A DNA stretch of 64,000 bases from Pseudophaeobacter arcticus DSM 23566 (GTDB lineage Bacteria; Pseudomonadota; Alphaproteobacteria; Rhodobacterales; Rhodobacteraceae): contig NZ_KI421507.1 in the NCBI RefSeq assembly GCF_000473205.1, forward strand, positions 2,657,302-2,721,301, written 5' to 3'. The position numbers and the translations under genes were made by a program. The notes beneath the pieces were generated by a model. The model was not told where the DNA came from. It made no database searches and saw nothing but the letters and a program-made list of their open reading frames with translations. Each line of letters begins with the position of its first letter. Positions within the stretch are counted from its first letter, which is position 1. Below, one piece after another: positions 17,311-28,724 of the stretch.

Positions 17311-19941
17311 TTATACAGAATCTGATACCGGACGAATACTCAGCTGGGTGCCGCCCAAGGCACGAAAGCTTTTTTGCCGACAGGTAAAGACCAGAATCTG
17401 CATCTCATCCGCCTGCAGGGTCAGCGCATCAAAGATCTTCTCGATGCGGGCATCATCGGTGTAGACAATCGCATCGTCCAGAATGATCGGAGCCGCCTGG
17501 CCTTTGCGTGCCAACAGCCGCGCAAAGGCCAGGCGCACCAGCAGGGCGATCTGTTCCTGGGTGCCTCCCGACAGGCTGTCGAAGGCCTCTTCCTGGCCGG
17601 CGCGCATCAGCTGATCCGGCAAGACCTGCCCGGCATCAAGCCCCAGACGTGCCTCGGGCCAAAGCAGCCGCAACAGCGGTTGCAGCTCTTGCAGCACTGG
17701 CCCGATATAGGCCTCTTGCGCGGCGCTGCGCGCCTGTTCCAGCGCCTGGTCAAGCCGCCGCAACACCGAAACCTCAAACTCCACCGCCGCCAGCCGGTTT
17801 TGCGCCGCAATAAGCTGATCCCGCACCTCGGCCAGCTCCTCCTCGACGGCCATGCCTGCGGTGGTGGCAATGCGGCTGTCCAAAACGGCAAGGTCGCGCA
17901 GATGCGCCTGGATGGCCTCGCGGGTCGCGGCCTGCTCGGATTTGGCCCGCGCAGCCCGGGCCCGCGCCGGGGCCAGGTCCGGCGCCTCCTGCTGCAAGGC
18001 CAGATACTGCGCTTGTTGCGCCGCCAGATCCTGCTGCAACTCCGCCTGACGGTGCTGCAACTCCGCCAGCCTTTCCGGCGTGTCGCTTTGTCCCGCCAGC
18101 GCAGCCTCGGCACGCTCCAGCCGTTGCAGCGCCGCCTGATGGCTGACGCGCGCACCTTCCAGATCCAACCGGTGACGGGCTTCGCTTTGACGTGCCTGGT
18201 CCAGTGCAACAGCTGCCCGGTCCAGTTCTGTGCGCTGCGAAACAAGCCTGGTTTCCAGCTGCTCCAGGCTTTCATCCTCAGGCCCGGTTTGCGGCATGCC
18301 CGCCTCTACCGGGGAGGTATCAACCGGCAGAGCATCAAGGTGTTGCATCAGTACCAGCACCCCTTCGGGCGCCAGAACCTGCAGCTGGCCTTCGGCCTCT
18401 TCCAGCCGGATGCGTGCTTCTTGGCGGGCCTGATGGGCCGCACGGGCCAGCGCGACACTGTCGCACTGCGCCGCCTCCAACGCCGCAGCCAGCGCCCGCT
18501 GCGCCTGATCCAGTTGATCGCGTCCAGCGCCATCGCCCGGGTGCAGATCAATACGGCCCAGACCAGGCGCATCCAGGCGCCCCCCCTCTGGCAGGGGAAT
18601 GCGAGTACCGCCAGCCAGCGGCACCCCATCCAGCGTCAAGCGCCCCTCCTGGCCCGTCTCATAGGTGACTGTGAGGGCAAAGGCCCCCAGCTGCTGCGCC
18701 TGATCCGCCAGAGCCAGGGCGTCGCGGGCGGTTTCGATCCGCTCCATCGCAGCCTTGTCGGGGCCATGACCCATCTGCTCCTTTAGCGCGGCAACCTGCT
18801 GCATGACACCGCGGGCCTGCTCCAGCGTCTTTTGCAAGGCACGGCGCTGATCTGCAGCCTGCTCCAAGCGTGCAGCCCGCTGCATCTGGGCCAGTTGCGC
18901 TTCCAGCGCCTGGGTTTTGGCCTTGGCCGCCGCCAAAACCTGCTCCGCCTGCTGGGCCTCGGCATGGGCCGGGTCGAGAACGTCGGAGATCCGTTTCAGG
19001 GTTTCCGCCGCCTCACTGCGGGCCTGCTCGGCCTCGGCACGGTCCTGGCGACGCGCCAGAAACCCGGCCAAGGCGCTGTTGTGATTGTCCAGCACCAGGG
19101 TGGCATTGCGCAGCGCCTGCTCTGCGACGGTCAGCTTTTCCTGATAGTGCTCAGCGGCCTGCAGCTCTTGCTGAGACTGGCGCAGACGCGTCTCCAGCGA
19201 TTGCTGTGCTTCGGGATCCTGCAGATCCGCCAGCTCGCGGCGCAGATCCTGGCGCTGGTCAAGCTGCCCGCGCAGCTCGTGCACCTTGGCCGCGAGCTCT
19301 TCTTCGCGCGCCGCAAGCGTAGTAACCTCGGTCATCGCCTGGTCCAGCGCGCCGCCTTTTTTTGCCCCGCGCGAAGTCACCAGCCGATCCAGTGACTGTC
19401 GCACATCGCGCCGGATCACATCCATGCGCTGGCCGCCGGTGATGCTATCCACCTCCCCCGCGACCGACGACATCAGATCCTGCCGCGCCGCCAGGGTTTC
19501 CTTTGCGTCGGCAAAATTGGTCAACCCCTGACGCACCCAGAGCAACCCGGAGGGGCCGCCCTCTTTGGGGGATTTGATAAGGTTTTGCAGCCAGGCCTCT
19601 GCCGCATCCGATTGCAGATAAAGCTGCGCCCCCTGCCAGATCCGCAGGTCGCCCTTGCCCGAGGTCTTTTGGAACTGCTTGGCCAGGCGATAACAGCTGC
19701 CGTCCAGTTCAATCTCCACCTCAACCCGAGGCTCTCCCCCGGCGCGCGGGGCCAAGGCGCGAATGTCCTTGTCCCAGGATTTGGCATCTTTGAAAAAGAC
19801 CGCATGCAGCGCGTCAAAAATGGTCGATTTCCCCTGTTCATTGGGGGCGGCCAACACATTAAGCCCCGCGCCAATGCCAGTGATCTCCACCGGGTCGGTA
19901 AAACGGCGGACGTTTTCCAGACGGATGGCACGGATCCTCAT
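17311..19941 (-). CDS. SbcC/YhaN-like SMC-type ATPase
   Basis: An 876-residue ATPase of the Rad50/SbcC class. The N-terminal P-loop is APNEQGKST (residues 32-40), a long Gln/Ala/Arg-rich coiled coil covers about 190-720, and the C-terminal half-site has LSGGTQEQIALLVRLAFARLL followed by IILDDAIVYTDD as Walker B and D-loop. Rad50-like ATPases clamp DNA and gate the partner Mre11-type nuclease in end processing. The gene overlaps the nuclease gene upstream by four bases (ATGA), which indicates a stoichiometric complex. At 876 residues it is shorter than typical SbcC (about 1050) and closer to YhaN. Confidence 0.88.
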   Translation of the reverse strand: MRIRAIRLENVRRFTDPVEITGIGAGLNVLAAPNEQGKSTIFDALHAVFFKDAKSWDKDIRALAPRAGGEPRVEVEIELDGSCYRLAKQFQKTSGKGDLRIWQGAQLYLQSDAAEAWLQNLIKSPKEGGPSGLLWVRQGLTNFADAKETLAARQDLMSSVAGEVDSITGGQRMDVIRRDVRQSLDRLVTSRGAKKGGALDQAMTEVTTLAAREEELAAKVHELRGQLDQRQDLRRELADLQDPEAQQSLETRLRQSQQELQAAEHYQEKLTVAEQALRNATLVLDNHNSALAGFLARRQDRAEAEQARSEAAETLKRISDVLDPAHAEAQQAEQVLAAAKAKTQALEAQLAQMQRAARLEQAADQRRALQKTLEQARGVMQQVAALKEQMGHGPDKAAMERIETARDALALADQAQQLGAFALTVTYETGQEGRLTLDGVPLAGGTRIPLPEGGRLDAPGLGRIDLHPGDGAGRDQLDQAQRALAAALEAAQCDSVALARAAHQARQEARIRLEEAEGQLQVLAPEGVLVLMQHLDALPVDTSPVEAGMPQTGPEDESLEQLETRLVSQRTELDRAAVALDQARQSEARHRLDLEGARVSHQAALQRLERAEAALAGQSDTPERLAELQHRQAELQQDLAAQQAQYLALQQEAPDLAPARARAARAKSEQAATREAIQAHLRDLAVLDSRIATTAGMAVEEELAEVRDQLIAAQNRLAAVEFEVSVLRRLDQALEQARSAAQEAYIGPVLQELQPLLRLLWPEARLGLDAGQVLPDQLMRAGQEEAFDSLSGGTQEQIALLVRLAFARLLARKGQAAPIILDDAIVYTDDARIEKIFDALTLQADEMQILVFTCRQKSFRALGGTQLSIRPVSDSV

Positions 19942-21089
19942 GCCCCCCCCTCCCCGGTCGCAACATCTTCCTGTGCATAGGCGAACAGCCGGTTCAAAGC
20001 CGCCGAAGCGATATCACGCGCGCTTTGCGCCTGGCCTGTGTCCTCTGCCGAGCGCATCAGCTCTTCGGCAGCGGCCCGCAGCGCCCCATTGGTGGCAATC
20101 AGATCCAGATCAGACAGCTGGTATTCGCTGCGCAGCCCTGATGTTTCCAGGCTGAAATGACAGAACTCAGGCGCGACCTGCGTCACGGCCTGTTCCAGGG
20201 CCAGGCGCTGCGGCGCAGTAATCCAGCCCTCGGCCCTGAGCCGCAGCAGATGCAGGCGCCACTCGGCACGGCTGGCAGGCAACAGGGCCTGCAGTTGCGC
20301 GGCAACATCGCTCGCCGGAGTGACCTGCAACAGCTGTTCCTGCCAGTGGTAGGCGCCGGTTCCCTGTGCGGTGACAGTCGGCGGCTGACCTGGCGTGGTC
20401 AGCTCGACCAACAGGCACTGCCCCCAACCGGCGTGTTTGAAGCGATCGGCCTCTGGCGTGCCGCTGTAGCGGCTGCGGTCATTCAGGGTAAACGCGCCAT
20501 GCCAATCGCCCAGCGCCAGATAATCAAGCCGGGCAGAACTGGCGCGATTGGGCGAAATCACCTCGCCGCCGGCCTCGTCACTGCCAAAATCAAGCACCCC
20601 GCCATGGGCCAGACCGATGCGCAGATCCCCCGCCGGGGTCTCGCAGCCATCCATCCAGGCGGTCAGGTCCTGGCCGGCAAAGCGATGACGGCAGGGCGCG
20701 GGCAACAGATGCACCCCCGGCGCCATCTGCACCGGCTCGGGCTGCATCAAAAGATGTGTGTTTTCTGCAGCATGCCGTGCCATCCCGGCCCAAAGCGTTT
20801 CTGCAGCCGCGCTGTCGTGGTTGCCCGGAATGATCCACCATTGCAGATCCGGTGCCGCGCCCATCGCCGCCAGCGCCTGGCGCTGCACCCGTTCCGAGGG
20901 CGTTTCGGTATCAAACATATCCCCCGCGACCAAGATATGCTGCGCGCCCTGCTCCTGCGCCAGAGTGGCCAGAGTGGCAATTGTCTTCTGACGCGCCTGC
21001 TGCAAATCTGCACGCACCTCTTCGGGCATCTGACCAAACCGCTTGCCAAGATGCAGGTCTGAGGTGTGAAGAAAGCGAAAGGGGGTCAT
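19938..21089 (-). CDS. SbcD/YhaO-like Mre11-type DNA exonuclease
   Basis: A 383-residue calcineurin-like phosphoesterase. Metal-binding motifs are Asp11-x-His13 (SDLHLGKRF), GDMFD with Asp57, GNHD (Asn90-His91-Asp92) and GLAHGG, plus LALGDWHG later. The C-terminal part would contact the ATPase. Mre11/SbcD nucleases trim DNA ends and hairpins with their Rad50/SbcC partner. GGAG lies about six bases before the ATG. The upstream region contains 8-bp tandem repeats. Confidence 0.88.
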   Translation of the reverse strand: MTPFRFLHTSDLHLGKRFGQMPEEVRADLQQARQKTIATLATLAQEQGAQHILVAGDMFDTETPSERVQRQALAAMGAAPDLQWWIIPGNHDSAAAETLWAGMARHAAENTHLLMQPEPVQMAPGVHLLPAPCRHRFAGQDLTAWMDGCETPAGDLRIGLAHGGVLDFGSDEAGGEVISPNRASSARLDYLALGDWHGAFTLNDRSRYSGTPEADRFKHAGWGQCLLVELTTPGQPPTVTAQGTGAYHWQEQLLQVTPASDVAAQLQALLPASRAEWRLHLLRLRAEGWITAPQRLALEQAVTQVAPEFCHFSLETSGLRSEYQLSDLDLIATNGALRAAAEELMRSAEDTGQAQSARDIASAALNRLFAYAQEDVATGEGGA

Positions 21090-21100
21090 TCAGGCTCCGG

Positions 21101-21128
21101 GTCAGGTAGTCAGGCAGTCAGGTCGTCA
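21101..21128. repeat. 8-bp tandem repeat upstream of the SbcD-like gene
   Basis: GTCAGGTA, GTCAGGCA, GTCAGGTC and a partial GTCA follow each other directly, 12 bp upstream of the nuclease start codon and just beyond its Shine-Dalgarno. Copy number could vary by slippage. Confidence 0.8.
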
Positions 21129-21288
21129 TTTGGTCCCGCCATGAGTGGCAGAGCCACGACGAAGGGTCAACGCGGCTGGGGGCGGAACACCTGAGAAAGG
21201 CGCAGGAAAGTACCACGCAAATACAGGCGATTGACACAGGGCGCCCGCTGCGGCAAAAATATCCAACATTTTTGAAAATCGGGTTCAA

Positions 21289-21954
21289 ATGCTATTTGGT
21301 TCAAGACAAGACGCGGATGAAACGGTGGTGGCGATGCTGGCCTCGGTGTTGCGGCGCGACATATCCTTTGGCCTGCTCAGACCCGATGAAAAGCTGAAAC
21401 TGAACGACCTGCGGCAACGCTATGGCGGGTCCAATCATTCGATGCGCGAAACCCTGCGGCTGCTCAGCGCCGAAGGCCTGGTCGCGGCCACCGCCCAGCG
21501 CGGGTTCCGCGTCACCTCTGCCACCGAGGCTGACCTTCAGGACATTCTGTTCATGCGCATTCAGGTTGAAAAGATGGCGCTGGAGAAAGCCATGGCGCTG
21601 GGGGATGTCGCCTGGGAGGGGCGCGTCCTGGCGGCGCATCATGCCATGCGTCACTGCGAAGCTGTTGTTCAAGGCGATCTCAGCGATCTTGCCGCCTTGG
21701 AGTGGGACAATGCCTGCCGCGCGTTTTTCTACAGCCTCTGCGAGGCCTCGGGCTCTCCCCGGCTGCTGGATACGCAACAAAAATTCTACGACCAGTCCCG
21801 CCGCTTTCGGCTGGCGCTGTTGCGCGAAGGGCGTCTGGATTTTCCCGATCGAGCCGCGCAGCATCAATCACTGCTCAGGGCTGTGCTCGACCGGGACACC
21901 CCAGCAGCGCTTGGCGGTTTGGAGAGACTCATCACAACGGAAATACAGGCCTGA
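21289..21954 (+). CDS. GntR family regulator (FCD/FadR subfamily)
   Basis: A 221-residue regulator. The winged helix-turn-helix covers about residues 15-75 (LKLNDLRQRYGGSNHSMRETLRLLSAEGLV, quoted here only as landmarks LKLNDLRQRY and SMRETLRLL). The all-helical FCD effector domain follows with FMRIQVEKMALEKAM and a late QHQSLLRAVLDRD helix. It lies directly upstream of, and co-oriented with, the NMT1-type ABC importer and probably controls it in response to the imported compound. The Shine-Dalgarno is weak. Confidence 0.88.
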   Translation: MLFGSRQDADETVVAMLASVLRRDISFGLLRPDEKLKLNDLRQRYGGSNHSMRETLRLLSAEGLVAATAQRGFRVTSATEADLQDILFMRIQVEKMALEKAMALGDVAWEGRVLAAHHAMRHCEAVVQGDLSDLAALEWDNACRAFFYSLCEASGSPRLLDTQQKFYDQSRRFRLALLREGRLDFPDRAAQHQSLLRAVLDRDTPAALGGLERLITTEIQA

Positions 21955-21998
21955 GGGATAAGGATCAGGCCAATACTGTTCACTAGGGAGGAACACTC

Positions 21999-23018
21999 AT
22001 GACCACATTTACCCGCCGCAAGGCATTGGCACTACTCGGCGGCAGCGCCGCTGCTGCTGGACTGGCAAGCCCGGCTCTGGCCTCAAACCGCAAAATCACC
22101 GTCGGGGCGCTGCGCTTTACCAGCCATTCTGGCAGCTTCATCGGTTTTGAACGCGGCTATTTTGCCGAAGCAGGCCTGGACGTGGAATTCAAGTTCTTCC
22201 AGGCCGCGACACCAATGGCGGTTGCCATTGCCTCTGGTGATGTGGACTACGCGGTGACAGCAATGTCTGGCGGTCTGGTATCGCTGGCCGACAAAGGCGC
22301 GGTCAAGGTGATCGGCGGCGCCCTGTCCGAAGAGGCAGGCATTGACGGGCAAAAGTTCCTGGTTTCCGATGCCGCCTATCAGGCAGGTGTGACCAGCCCC
22401 GCACAGCTGGCAGGCAAAAGCTACGGCATCACCACTGCGGGCTCCTCCTTCCACTACATGGGCTCCAAGATGGCCCAGGCCGAAGGGATTGAACTGAAGT
22501 TCAAGCCGCTGCAAAAAGTCGGCGCCATCATTGGCGCGCTGAAATCGGGCCAGATCGACGCCTGGTCCATCGTGCCACATCTGGCCAAGCCGCTGGCCGG
22601 GTCTGGCAAGGTGCATATCATTGGCAATGTGTCGGACTACCTGCCGAACTATCAGGTGACCACAGTCTTTACCTCAGCCCAAAACGCCTCGGGCGAGCAG
22701 CAGATGACCCGCGATTTCCTGGCCGGCTATTCCAAAGGTGTGAGCGACTATAACAGCACCATGATCGACAAGGCCCATGGCGACGCGGGCGTAGAAGAGC
22801 TGGTCGACCTGATCCACAAATATGTCTATGCGGATCGCCCTCGTGAAAAAGCTGCCAAGTCGATCATCAATGGCACCATGCGCCTGAATGAGGGCGCAGC
22901 GATGAACACCACCTCGCTGCAGGACCAGCTGAGCTGGTTCCAGTCCGAAGGCCTGATCGACCAGAGCATCAGCCTGGATACCGTCATTGACCCCAGCTAT
23001 GTGCAGATACTCGGCTAA
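21999..23018 (+). CDS. ABC transporter substrate-binding protein, NMT1/SsuA-like
   Basis: A 339-residue protein with a twin-arginine-like leader (TRRKALALLGGSAAAAGLAS). The NMT1/SsuA fold is shown by GFERGYFAEAGLDVEFKFF, ASGDVDYAVTAMSG and AGKSYGITTAGSSFHYMGS. Members bind sulfonates, nitrate, thiamine precursors or other small heterocycles; the ligand here cannot be read from sequence. GGAGGA precedes the ATG. A stable hairpin follows its stop codon and probably keeps the binding-protein mRNA more abundant than that of the membrane parts. Confidence 0.88.
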   Translation: MTTFTRRKALALLGGSAAAAGLASPALASNRKITVGALRFTSHSGSFIGFERGYFAEAGLDVEFKFFQAATPMAVAIASGDVDYAVTAMSGGLVSLADKGAVKVIGGALSEEAGIDGQKFLVSDAAYQAGVTSPAQLAGKSYGITTAGSSFHYMGSKMAQAEGIELKFKPLQKVGAIIGALKSGQIDAWSIVPHLAKPLAGSGKVHIIGNVSDYLPNYQVTTVFTSAQNASGEQQMTRDFLAGYSKGVSDYNSTMIDKAHGDAGVEELVDLIHKYVYADRPREKAAKSIINGTMRLNEGAAMNTTSLQDQLSWFQSEGLIDQSISLDTVIDPSYVQILG

Positions 23019-23038
23019 AGCCGGCTGTGAAATTTTTC

Positions 23039-23065
23039 TCGGGGCGGGATCTGAACCCGCCCCGA
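23039..23065 (+). terminator. Intercistronic hairpin after the binding-protein gene
   Basis: TCGGGGCGGG-ATCTGAA-CCCGCCCCGA is a perfect 10-bp stem between the binding-protein and ATPase genes. No direct T-tract follows, so partial termination or 3' protection is more likely than full termination. Confidence 0.7.
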
Positions 23066-23101
23066 ACATCGTTTTATCCCCATCCTCTGGAGCGCTCCCG
23101 C

Positions 23102-23869
23102 ATGGATATTCGCCTCTCTGGCGTCAGCCATTCCTATGATGATTTTGAGGTGCTCCGCGATATCTCGCTAGAGATCCCCTCGGGCAAGATTGTCTGCATC
23201 GTTGGCCCCTCTGGCTGCGGCAAGTCCACGCTCCTGCGCTTTATTGGCGGCTTAGAGCAGCCGACCCGGGGCGAGGTGCTGCAAATTGGTGCTGCGCCCA
23301 AGGATTGCCTCAACCCGCTCACCTACATCTTTCAGGACTTTGCCCTGCTGCCTTGGCGCTCGGTGCGGGGTAATATCTCTTTGGTGCTGGAGGATCACGG
23401 CATTCGCGGCGCGCGCGCCGATGCGATCATTGCCGATGTGCTGGCCCGCACCAAGCTGAGCGAGTTCCACAAGGCCCTGCCCAAGCAGCTCTCGGGGGGG
23501 ATGAAACAACGGGTGGCCATTGCCCGCGCCCTGGCGGTGAACCCGGCGGTGATGCTGATGGATGAACCGCTCTCGGCGCTGGACAGCCAGACCCGTGAAT
23601 TGCTGATGGATGATCTGGTCAGCCTCTGGACCCGGACGCCGTTTACGGCGGTCTATGTCACCCACAACCTGGCCGAAGCCGTGCGACTGGGCCACTCCAT
23701 CGTGGTGATGTCGCGCCGCCCTGGCGAGATCCGCGAAGTGGTGCATCTGGAGACCCCGCTGGATCAACGTCACTATGGTGACAGCGCCCTGGAAGAAAAA
23801 CAAAAATACCTATGGCAATTGATGCGCGAAGAGGCCCGCGCGGCAGATGCGGAGCTGGTTCATGTCTGA
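23102..23869 (+). CDS. ABC transporter ATP-binding protein (SsuB/TauB-like)
   Basis: A 255-residue ATPase. Walker A is GPSGCGKST, the Q-loop is IFQDFALLPW, the signature is LSGGMKQRVAIARAL, Walker B is VMLMDEPLSALDSQ, and the H-loop is YVTHNL. The start at 23102 (MDIRLSGVSHSY) is the family N-terminus; frame upstream of it covers the hairpin and is not coding. It overlaps the permease gene by eight bases. Confidence 0.93.
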   Translation: MDIRLSGVSHSYDDFEVLRDISLEIPSGKIVCIVGPSGCGKSTLLRFIGGLEQPTRGEVLQIGAAPKDCLNPLTYIFQDFALLPWRSVRGNISLVLEDHGIRGARADAIIADVLARTKLSEFHKALPKQLSGGMKQRVAIARALAVNPAVMLMDEPLSALDSQTRELLMDDLVSLWTRTPFTAVYVTHNLAEAVRLGHSIVVMSRRPGEIREVVHLETPLDQRHYGDSALEEKQKYLWQLMREEARAADAELVHV

Positions 23870-24704
23870 TCTCAAACCCAACACAGCCAGCCTGCCCCAG
23901 CCGCAATCCAGCCAGCCGCAAGCCCGTCAGGTCACCTTTCGCGGAGGTGGCTTTGCCCCGGCCAATCATCGCTGGATCGGTGTCTTGGTCTTTGTCCTGT
24001 TACTGACCGTTGCGGAACTCGGCACCCGTCAGGGCTGGATTTCATCGCTCACCCTGCCGCTGCCCAGTGATGTGCTCAAAACCTTTGGCGAGCTCTATGC
24101 CTCGGGGCTGTTGTGGGCACATATGAGCGTGTCTTTGACGCGACTGTTTATCGGCGCATTGCTTGGCGCCAGCCTGGGCGTTGCGGTCGGCGTGTTGATC
24201 GGGTTGTTTTCCTATGTCCGCGCCGGATTGGTGCCGCTGACAGCAGCGCTGTTCCCAATCCCCAAGATCGCGCTTTTGCCGCTGTTTGTGATCTGGTTTG
24301 GCATTGATGAGGCCTCAAAATACGCGCTGATCGCCTTTGGCACCTTCACCCCCACGGTGGTGGCCACCTATGGCGCGGTGGACAATGTTGACCGCAGCCT
24401 GATCCGCATGGGGCAGAGCTTTAACCTGTCGTGGATGTCGATCGTACGCAAGATTGTGCTGCCTGGGGCCATGCCCGGTATCCTGTCTGGGCTCCGCATC
24501 AGTCTGGCCATTGCCATCATCTTGCTGGTTGCGGCCGAAATGCTGGGAGCGGAATACGGCATCGGCGCCTATATCCTTGAGGCCGGTTCGCTCTATGATC
24601 TGGAGCGCCTGTTTGCCGGCGTCACCATCCTATCGCTGCTGGGGGTCACCCTGAGCGCCACAATCGGATTGATTGAACGTCGGGTGCTGAACTGGCGCCA
24701 ATAG
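23862..24704 (+). CDS. ABC transporter permease (SsuC/TauC-like)
   Basis: A 280-residue permease. A 45-residue polar N-terminal extension precedes about six membrane segments. The ATPase-contacting EAA-like loop is RSLIRMGQSFNLSWMSIVRK, followed by a membrane helix containing ILLVAAEMLGAEYGIGAYI. The ATG at 23862 has GGAG eight bases upstream. It completes the importer and converges on the glycosyltransferase gene. Confidence 0.92.
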   Translation: MSDLKPNTASLPQPQSSQPQARQVTFRGGGFAPANHRWIGVLVFVLLLTVAELGTRQGWISSLTLPLPSDVLKTFGELYASGLLWAHMSVSLTRLFIGALLGASLGVAVGVLIGLFSYVRAGLVPLTAALFPIPKIALLPLFVIWFGIDEASKYALIAFGTFTPTVVATYGAVDNVDRSLIRMGQSFNLSWMSIVRKIVLPGAMPGILSGLRISLAIAIILLVAAEMLGAEYGIGAYILEAGSLYDLERLFAGVTILSLLGVTLSATIGLIERRVLNWRQ

Positions 24705-24754
24705 CAGCACCTGCAAACTGCTGCCTTGGCCGGGGCCGTCGGCTCGGGTGTCGC

Positions 24755-26080
24755 TCAGTTTCGGGCCGCGTCCCAGCCCTGCCCCAGGGTCGGCCTGCGC
24801 CTATGTGGCGGCAGGGGCCGACCAACTGGCAGATGCTGTCGGAGAATCTCGGCGCGTTGAGCAAAGGCCAGCGCAGCACAAAAGGGCATCCCATCAGCGC
24901 GGGCATTTATCATGCGCCGCGCCAGCCTGTCGCGATCCGCATCCAACTCAGCGATCCGCTGCGCCAAAGCTGCGGTGTCGCCGCAGGGCACCAGACCATC
25001 ACCGCCCTGCCCCGAGATCAGCTCCCGCGCAGAGGTGCAGTCATAGCCCAGAACTGGCGTGCCACAGGTCAAAGCCTCGATCAGGCAGCGCGGCGTTTCA
25101 GCTGTCTTGTGGCAAAACATAAAGATATCGGCCTGCAGCACAGCCTGTAGCACGGCCCCGTGATCCTCGACAAAACCGGGGAAATCAACACACTCGGTCA
25201 GTCCCGCCCGCTGAATACGCGCGTGCATCTGTGGCAGGGCCGCACCGTCGCCAATCCAGGTTGCGTTGAAATCGACGACCAGCCCATTGAGACGCTCCAG
25301 AACCGTGATCCAGTCGGTTGGCCCCGACATGGCCTCTGCCTGGCCGGTGTAGATCAGCCGCAGTGGGCGTTTGCCCGCAACACCAGCGGCCTTTTTCACC
25401 AGGGCGCTGTCGCTGATGTGATCCGCTTCAGCGACGTGAATATCTTGAACCAGATGTGAGTTCCGGCACAGCCCCTGATTGGCCTGAAAGGTCTCGCCCC
25501 CGTGGAACAGCCCCAAATCGGCCCGCTGGATCGCGGCCTTTTCAAGCCAGGCCATGGGCCGATGATACAGCCGCCCCTGCAGGCGACTGCGCCAGGGGGG
25601 CTGCTCCGGCGCCTTGTCCCTTGGGGGCTTTTGCGACTGTGGCATGACTTTGGAGTCCACCCGATCCGTCCACACCGCATAGGGTCGCTGCCTGTGATGC
25701 GCGACCAGACAGGACACCGCCCCCCAATCGCCAACCCCGCCACCAATTGCAAAGCTGAGATAATCCGCCTCTGCGATCAGCCTCCCTATTCGATGTAACG
25801 CACGCGGCAGGACCCGCAGGAACTGACCCGGGTGACTGGCCATGGGCAGGGGCTCGATGCGGATCCGCGACAGCTCTTGCTGATAGCTGTGCAAAGGAGC
25901 CCAGCCCGCCGGAGGTGCACCGGCGCTGACCGGCATCATCACCGTGACCCAGTCAAAATACCGGGCCCAAAGCTGCAGCCCATTGACCGCCTGGCCTTCG
26001 ATATAAAGAGAGCCCTCAAAGAGATACAGCGGAACCGGGGCATAGAGCAAAAGGCTGGTCTGTGATGCAGTCCTGGGCAT
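24755..26080 (-). CDS. Glycosyltransferase, GT4-like
   Basis: A 441-residue protein with two Rossmann-like halves. The C-terminal half has RLIYTGQAEAMSGPTDWITV, GDGAALPQMHARIQRAG and the donor-binding segment ETPRCLIEALTCGTPVLGYD, as in retaining GT4 enzymes that use nucleotide sugars. The acceptor is unknown. AAGGA lies eight bases before the ATG. It stands alone with no polysaccharide cluster nearby. An AT-rich motif cluster at 26125-26151 lies in its upstream region. Confidence 0.8.
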   Translation of the reverse strand: MPRTASQTSLLLYAPVPLYLFEGSLYIEGQAVNGLQLWARYFDWVTVMMPVSAGAPPAGWAPLHSYQQELSRIRIEPLPMASHPGQFLRVLPRALHRIGRLIAEADYLSFAIGGGVGDWGAVSCLVAHHRQRPYAVWTDRVDSKVMPQSQKPPRDKAPEQPPWRSRLQGRLYHRPMAWLEKAAIQRADLGLFHGGETFQANQGLCRNSHLVQDIHVAEADHISDSALVKKAAGVAGKRPLRLIYTGQAEAMSGPTDWITVLERLNGLVVDFNATWIGDGAALPQMHARIQRAGLTECVDFPGFVEDHGAVLQAVLQADIFMFCHKTAETPRCLIEALTCGTPVLGYDCTSARELISGQGGDGLVPCGDTAALAQRIAELDADRDRLARRMINARADGMPFCAALAFAQRAEILRQHLPVGRPLPPHRRRPTLGQGWDAARN

Positions 26081-26439
26081 CGGTATCGTCCTTATCCGTG
26101 GAGATCACACTGGCTCCTTGCAGGTTAGCTTAGCTAAAATTTTGCTAAAATCCCCAGCCACCTAAGCAGAGCCACAAAGCGCAAAAGGATTAGGCCGCAC
26201 TCCAAAAGGCGAAGGAAGACATCCAAAACTGCGGAAAAATGCGGCACCGCGTCAATCTGACGGGGCAAAATTCGCATGCTAATGATTGCACCGCCCGCGC
26301 TCCTGCTCTACATGGGGGCCTAAATGGACCTGCCCGGAAACCAATTTCGACGCCTGCTCCGTTCAGTCTCATACATGAGATGTAGTGCTGCTACATTATA
26401 GTCACCAAAGCTTCCGATATCGCTGAAAGGTAGAGAAAC
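26081..26439. other. 359-bp divergent intergenic region
   Basis: This region contains the promoters of the glycosyltransferase (leftwards) and Icd (rightwards). TTAGC-TTA-GCTAA (26125-26137) overlaps the first of two GCTAAAAT copies 11 bp apart (26133-26140, 26144-26151). ATGTAG-TGCTG-CTACAT (26380-26396) lies 44 bp before the Icd ATG and abuts an ATTATA box. No gene was found in it. Confidence 0.55.
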
Positions 26440-28653
<2,214 letters not shown>

Positions 28654-28683
28654 GCGTCTCACACCCCTTAGGTAAAACGCAGG

Positions 28684-28718
28684 AGCGCCCGGCAGATCTG
28701 CCGGGCGCTTTGTTTTTA
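28684..28718 (+). terminator. Rho-independent terminator of icd
   Basis: A perfect 26-base palindrome (AGCGCCCGGCAGA with TCTGCCGGGCGCT) is followed by TTGTTTTTAT, about 30 bases after the icd stop. Confidence 0.9.
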
Positions 28719-28724
28719 TAAAGC

